Positions 61,423 through 64,000 of a DNA stretch of 64,000 nt are shown one piece after another. The stretch comes from Mangifera indica (Eukaryota; Streptophyta; Magnoliopsida; Sapindales; Anacardiaceae), in the NCBI RefSeq assembly GCF_011075055.1, contig NC_058138.1, positions 4,422,001-4,486,000 of the forward strand, read 5' to 3'. How positions within the stretch are numbered: the stretch's first letter is position 1; the number at the start of each line of letters is the position of its first letter. The notes beneath the pieces were generated by a model, which was given only the letters and a program-made list of their open reading frames with translations, was not told the DNA's origin and ran no database searches. Made by a program: the position numbers and the translations under genes.

Positions 61423-61841
61423 GGGGGTGTTTGGTTTGGGTAATGTTTTATTAACAAAATAGAAAGATTATCTTGAAGATAGATTACTTAGAAGATTATT
61501 GGGTATAAATAATTACTATGTTTGATAAAATTTGGTAGGTATAAATAATTATTGTGTTTGGTTAAAGGTAATAAAAGATTACTAGTAAATTATTTTACTT
61601 AAATGCTCTTGAATATAATTATTTTTAAATATTTTTATATTATTTTTCATATTAATTAAAAATAAATTTATTTTTGTCTCAAAAAATTAATAAATAATAA
61701 TATAATTATAATAAAATCAAGATTACCTCGGTAATCTTTAAATACCTAAGGTGAATGTGGTAATCAGATTACCAGTATCACGTCAGCATTGATAATAGAA
61801 GATTACCAAGGTAATATTAAAACCTCAAACCAAACACCCCC
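61423..61841 (+). mobile_element. PIF/Harbinger (Tourist)-type MITE, complete copy
   Basis: The left end GGGGGTGTTTGGTTTGGG and right end CAAACCAAACACCCCC are near-perfect inverted repeats. TAA lies immediately outside each end (61420-61422 and 61842-61844), the target duplication expected for PIF/Harbinger MITEs. The 419-bp interior is AT-rich and non-coding. It is the best-preserved member of the family here. Confidence 0.85.
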
Positions 61842-61844
61842 TAA

Positions 61845-62600
61845 ATGTAATCTCATCTACCAAACATCCAGACACCGTATTCCATCCCCCTTCACGCCCC
61901 CAAAAACAAAAAGCAAAATTAAATTTCTGATTGGCCGAAGGATTAGGAATAATAATGTTAAACACAAAACAGCGGTAATGAACATAAGCAAGGGCCTCCA
62001 ACCTCTGTGACTCTGCCCAAATATTTACATGCAAAAATACATATATCCACTCAGATGTGAGGCGGATCCTTTGCGCTGCTTTCACTTACAAAGCTTCTCC
62101 AAGGTCCATTTAAATAAGCAGGCTTGACAACTGTTGCGACCGGTTCAGGCTTCATAATAGGACTTGTGTTCCTCTTCGTTGTCGTCTTCTTCTTGGTTGG
62201 CATTGGCTGGTGGATCAACAACGCCGTGCATGGCAAGGATGGGAGTTGAATGGGATGGGAGGAGGTGGCATGATTGGGGGTGGAGTGCTGTGAAAGAGTT
62301 GCTTTTGGTTGGTGAGGATTCGGGAGGCGGTGGTTGTGAAGAAAATCTCTAGGTTGCAAGTTGAAAGCCTTCTTTTACATTTAAAACTAAAACTACACGT
62401 GTGGCCTTTTCATTCAAATCAAAATTTTAAAACAGTTTTAAAACTAAAACTACACATTTATATATGTTATCAAATAATTAGGTGTTACTTTATTCTTAAT
62501 TTAAAATCATTCAATCATATAAGGACACATATAAATGTACACACATTTATATACCAAAATAGACACATAGTTTTATTGTTTAAATAAAATAATACCTTAG
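61845..62600. other. Spacer with an unassigned minus-strand open frame
   Basis: A 102-codon frame runs on the minus strand at 62359-62051 (start MQPRDFLHNHRLPNPHQPK). It is proline-, serine- and threonine-rich with a KKKTTTKR patch and no domain I recognise. The local DNA is GC-richer than its surroundings. It could be a small gene or an exon fragment; nothing else supports it. Confidence 0.3.
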
Positions 62601-62604
62601 TAAT

Positions 62605-62735
62605 CTAACATAGTAATTTTTTATCAAATTTGATAAAAAATAGCAATAATTTATACCTAATAATCTTCTAAAAAAATTATATTTGTGATAATCTTTTAAT
62701 TTTGATAATAAAATATTACTCACCCTAAATGGTAC
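62605..62735 (-). mobile_element. Truncated inverted Harbinger-type MITE
   Basis: On the minus strand it reads 'gggtgagtaatattttatta', 'aagattatca' and 'agaagattattaggtataaa', matching the left end of the copy at 61423. The remaining part of the element is missing. Confidence 0.6.
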
Positions 62736-62739
62736 ATCA

Positions 62740-64000
62740 AAAATGTATCATAAGCCAAAAAGTCTCATCTCAACTCAAGGTTTTGTATTGCTTTTACAGT
62801 TGAATTTAGACCAAGCTAACTTAAGTTGATTCTAATTGAATTCAAATTAAACTTTCAATTTGATAGTTTAGTTTAAGGTTAATTTAAATTTCTATCCAGA
62901 TAATAATTTTCATTGTATCGATAATACTGTTTGTTTATTATTAAAACTATTTATCTTATTGATGACATCATTTATCCCGCATTTTATCTCTAACAACATT
63001 TTTTATCAACTCGAACGAGCTCAATCTCGAGTTGATCATTATGGATTTGGGTCGAACTTGAGTTAATTCATATTCGTGTTCGGTTCGACTCAAGTCTAAC
63101 CCTAATTGTTTCTAGAAAGTAACAAGACCCACAAAATTTGAGCACAATTTGCAAATTTGCAAATTTGCAAGCGATTCAGGGTCTCACAAGCTGACTTATA
63201 AGTTAACACGATGTAATATGCAAAAATTTTAAAATAAAAATCCCAACATTTAGAAACAATGACAAAGACATGACATGATTGTTCAACTCCTCACATCCAT
63301 GAAGATAGTTTCCTATTACATCATATATCTACATAGGAAAATAATCACTTCTTATCAAACAGAGATTATTTCATTAATATAATTTTCTTAGTTTATAGAG
63401 ACTTACAATAGGAATTAATCTTTAGAAGCTGATTATATCTCAATTGTGTATATAATTATAATACTACTTTTTGATCCTACGAATATAAAATATTCAACAG
63501 ATGTGGAAGACCCCAACCAATATTCAAAGATCAGATACATTCTCTTGTACTGCATTACTCTACCAAAATCTCTTTAGTAAGATTTGAATTACACATCCAT
63601 GGATGCAAACTTCAGAACAATAAGTCAAACCAAGTTAGAAAGTTCTTTTTTCAAGTATTTCACTATATCACACAAACAATAATGAAAATTCATTATGATT
63701 AGATCAAATTTAACAAATATTATATTAGAATAATGGACAACATCGTAACAAACAAGTCAATCGAATTCAATTCGAGCTTGAGCTCTGACAATTTAGATCA
63801 AACAAATTAAATTTGAACAATAATAGATCAAACTTGATCCAAGCTTGAGTCAAAGATTAGACTTAATTTCATAAATAAATCAAGTTTTAACTAATTTGAA
63901 TTTAAATTCCATTTGAATTGTATTCAAAATTAAAAATCTCAATTGTACAAATCAAATCGAGTTTGTGTTAAGATATTCCAATCTCAAGCCAACCTTTATT
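62740..64000. other. AT-rich intergenic spacer
   Basis: No gene seen. The stretches at 62820-63110 and 63740-64000 are degenerate 'aactcgagctt' type sequence. Confidence 0.5.

Overview
This is a stretch of AT-rich nuclear DNA from a flowering plant, probably a eudicot. The evidence is a plant-type S-adenosylmethionine synthetase with a 5' UTR intron, a full-size plant PDR/ABCG transporter gene split into about 24 exons, plant F-box/DUF295 genes, Athila-type Ty3/gypsy retrotransposons, and many small DNA transposons (hAT, PIF/Harbinger and MULE types). The species cannot be told from the sequence alone.

Layout. 1-5.6 kb: AT-rich spacer with two related hAT-like elements and a decayed Harbinger-type MITE. 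5.6-7.6 kb: promoter, 5' UTR intron and intact single-exon coding region of S-adenosylmethionine synthetase. 8.2-8.7 kb: minus-strand relic of a PDR transporter gene (exon 4 beside exons 23-24). 8.7-21 kb: transposon-derived spacer with a copia relic, an LTR-like tract, a 491-bp Harbinger-type MITE, long AT microsatellites and a degenerate tandem array of about 200-bp units. 21.2-28.1 kb: an apparently intact PDR/ABCG gene of the Arabidopsis ABCG37 (PDR9) type, which I splice to 1,409 residues. 29.5-46.6 kb: MULE-like foldback elements. One of them (31414-46597) has been filled by at least three nested or inverted, decayed Athila copies. 47-52.4 kb: a broken F-box/DUF295 gene followed by an intact paralogue. 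52.4-58.6 kb: AT-rich spacer with a 1.1-kb non-coding block repeated 2.84 kb away. 59.6-60.4 kb: a second minus-strand PDR relic (exons 5-9). 61.1-62.7 kb: a cluster of the same Harbinger-type MITE.

Three genes look functional: SAM synthetase (methyl donor, ethylene and polyamine precursor supply), the ABCG37-like exporter (plasma-membrane export of phenolic or auxin-like compounds, by family inference) and a DUF295 F-box protein (possible E3 ligase adaptor). Nothing suggests they act in one pathway. The two PDR relics on either side of the intact PDR gene show that this was once a larger PDR cluster with members in both orientations. I did not find a convincing undescribed biological system. 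The most informative structures are the MULE/Athila nest with a recognisable 9-bp target duplication, the foldback MULE with a perfect target duplication, and the repeat array abutting the ABCG gene.
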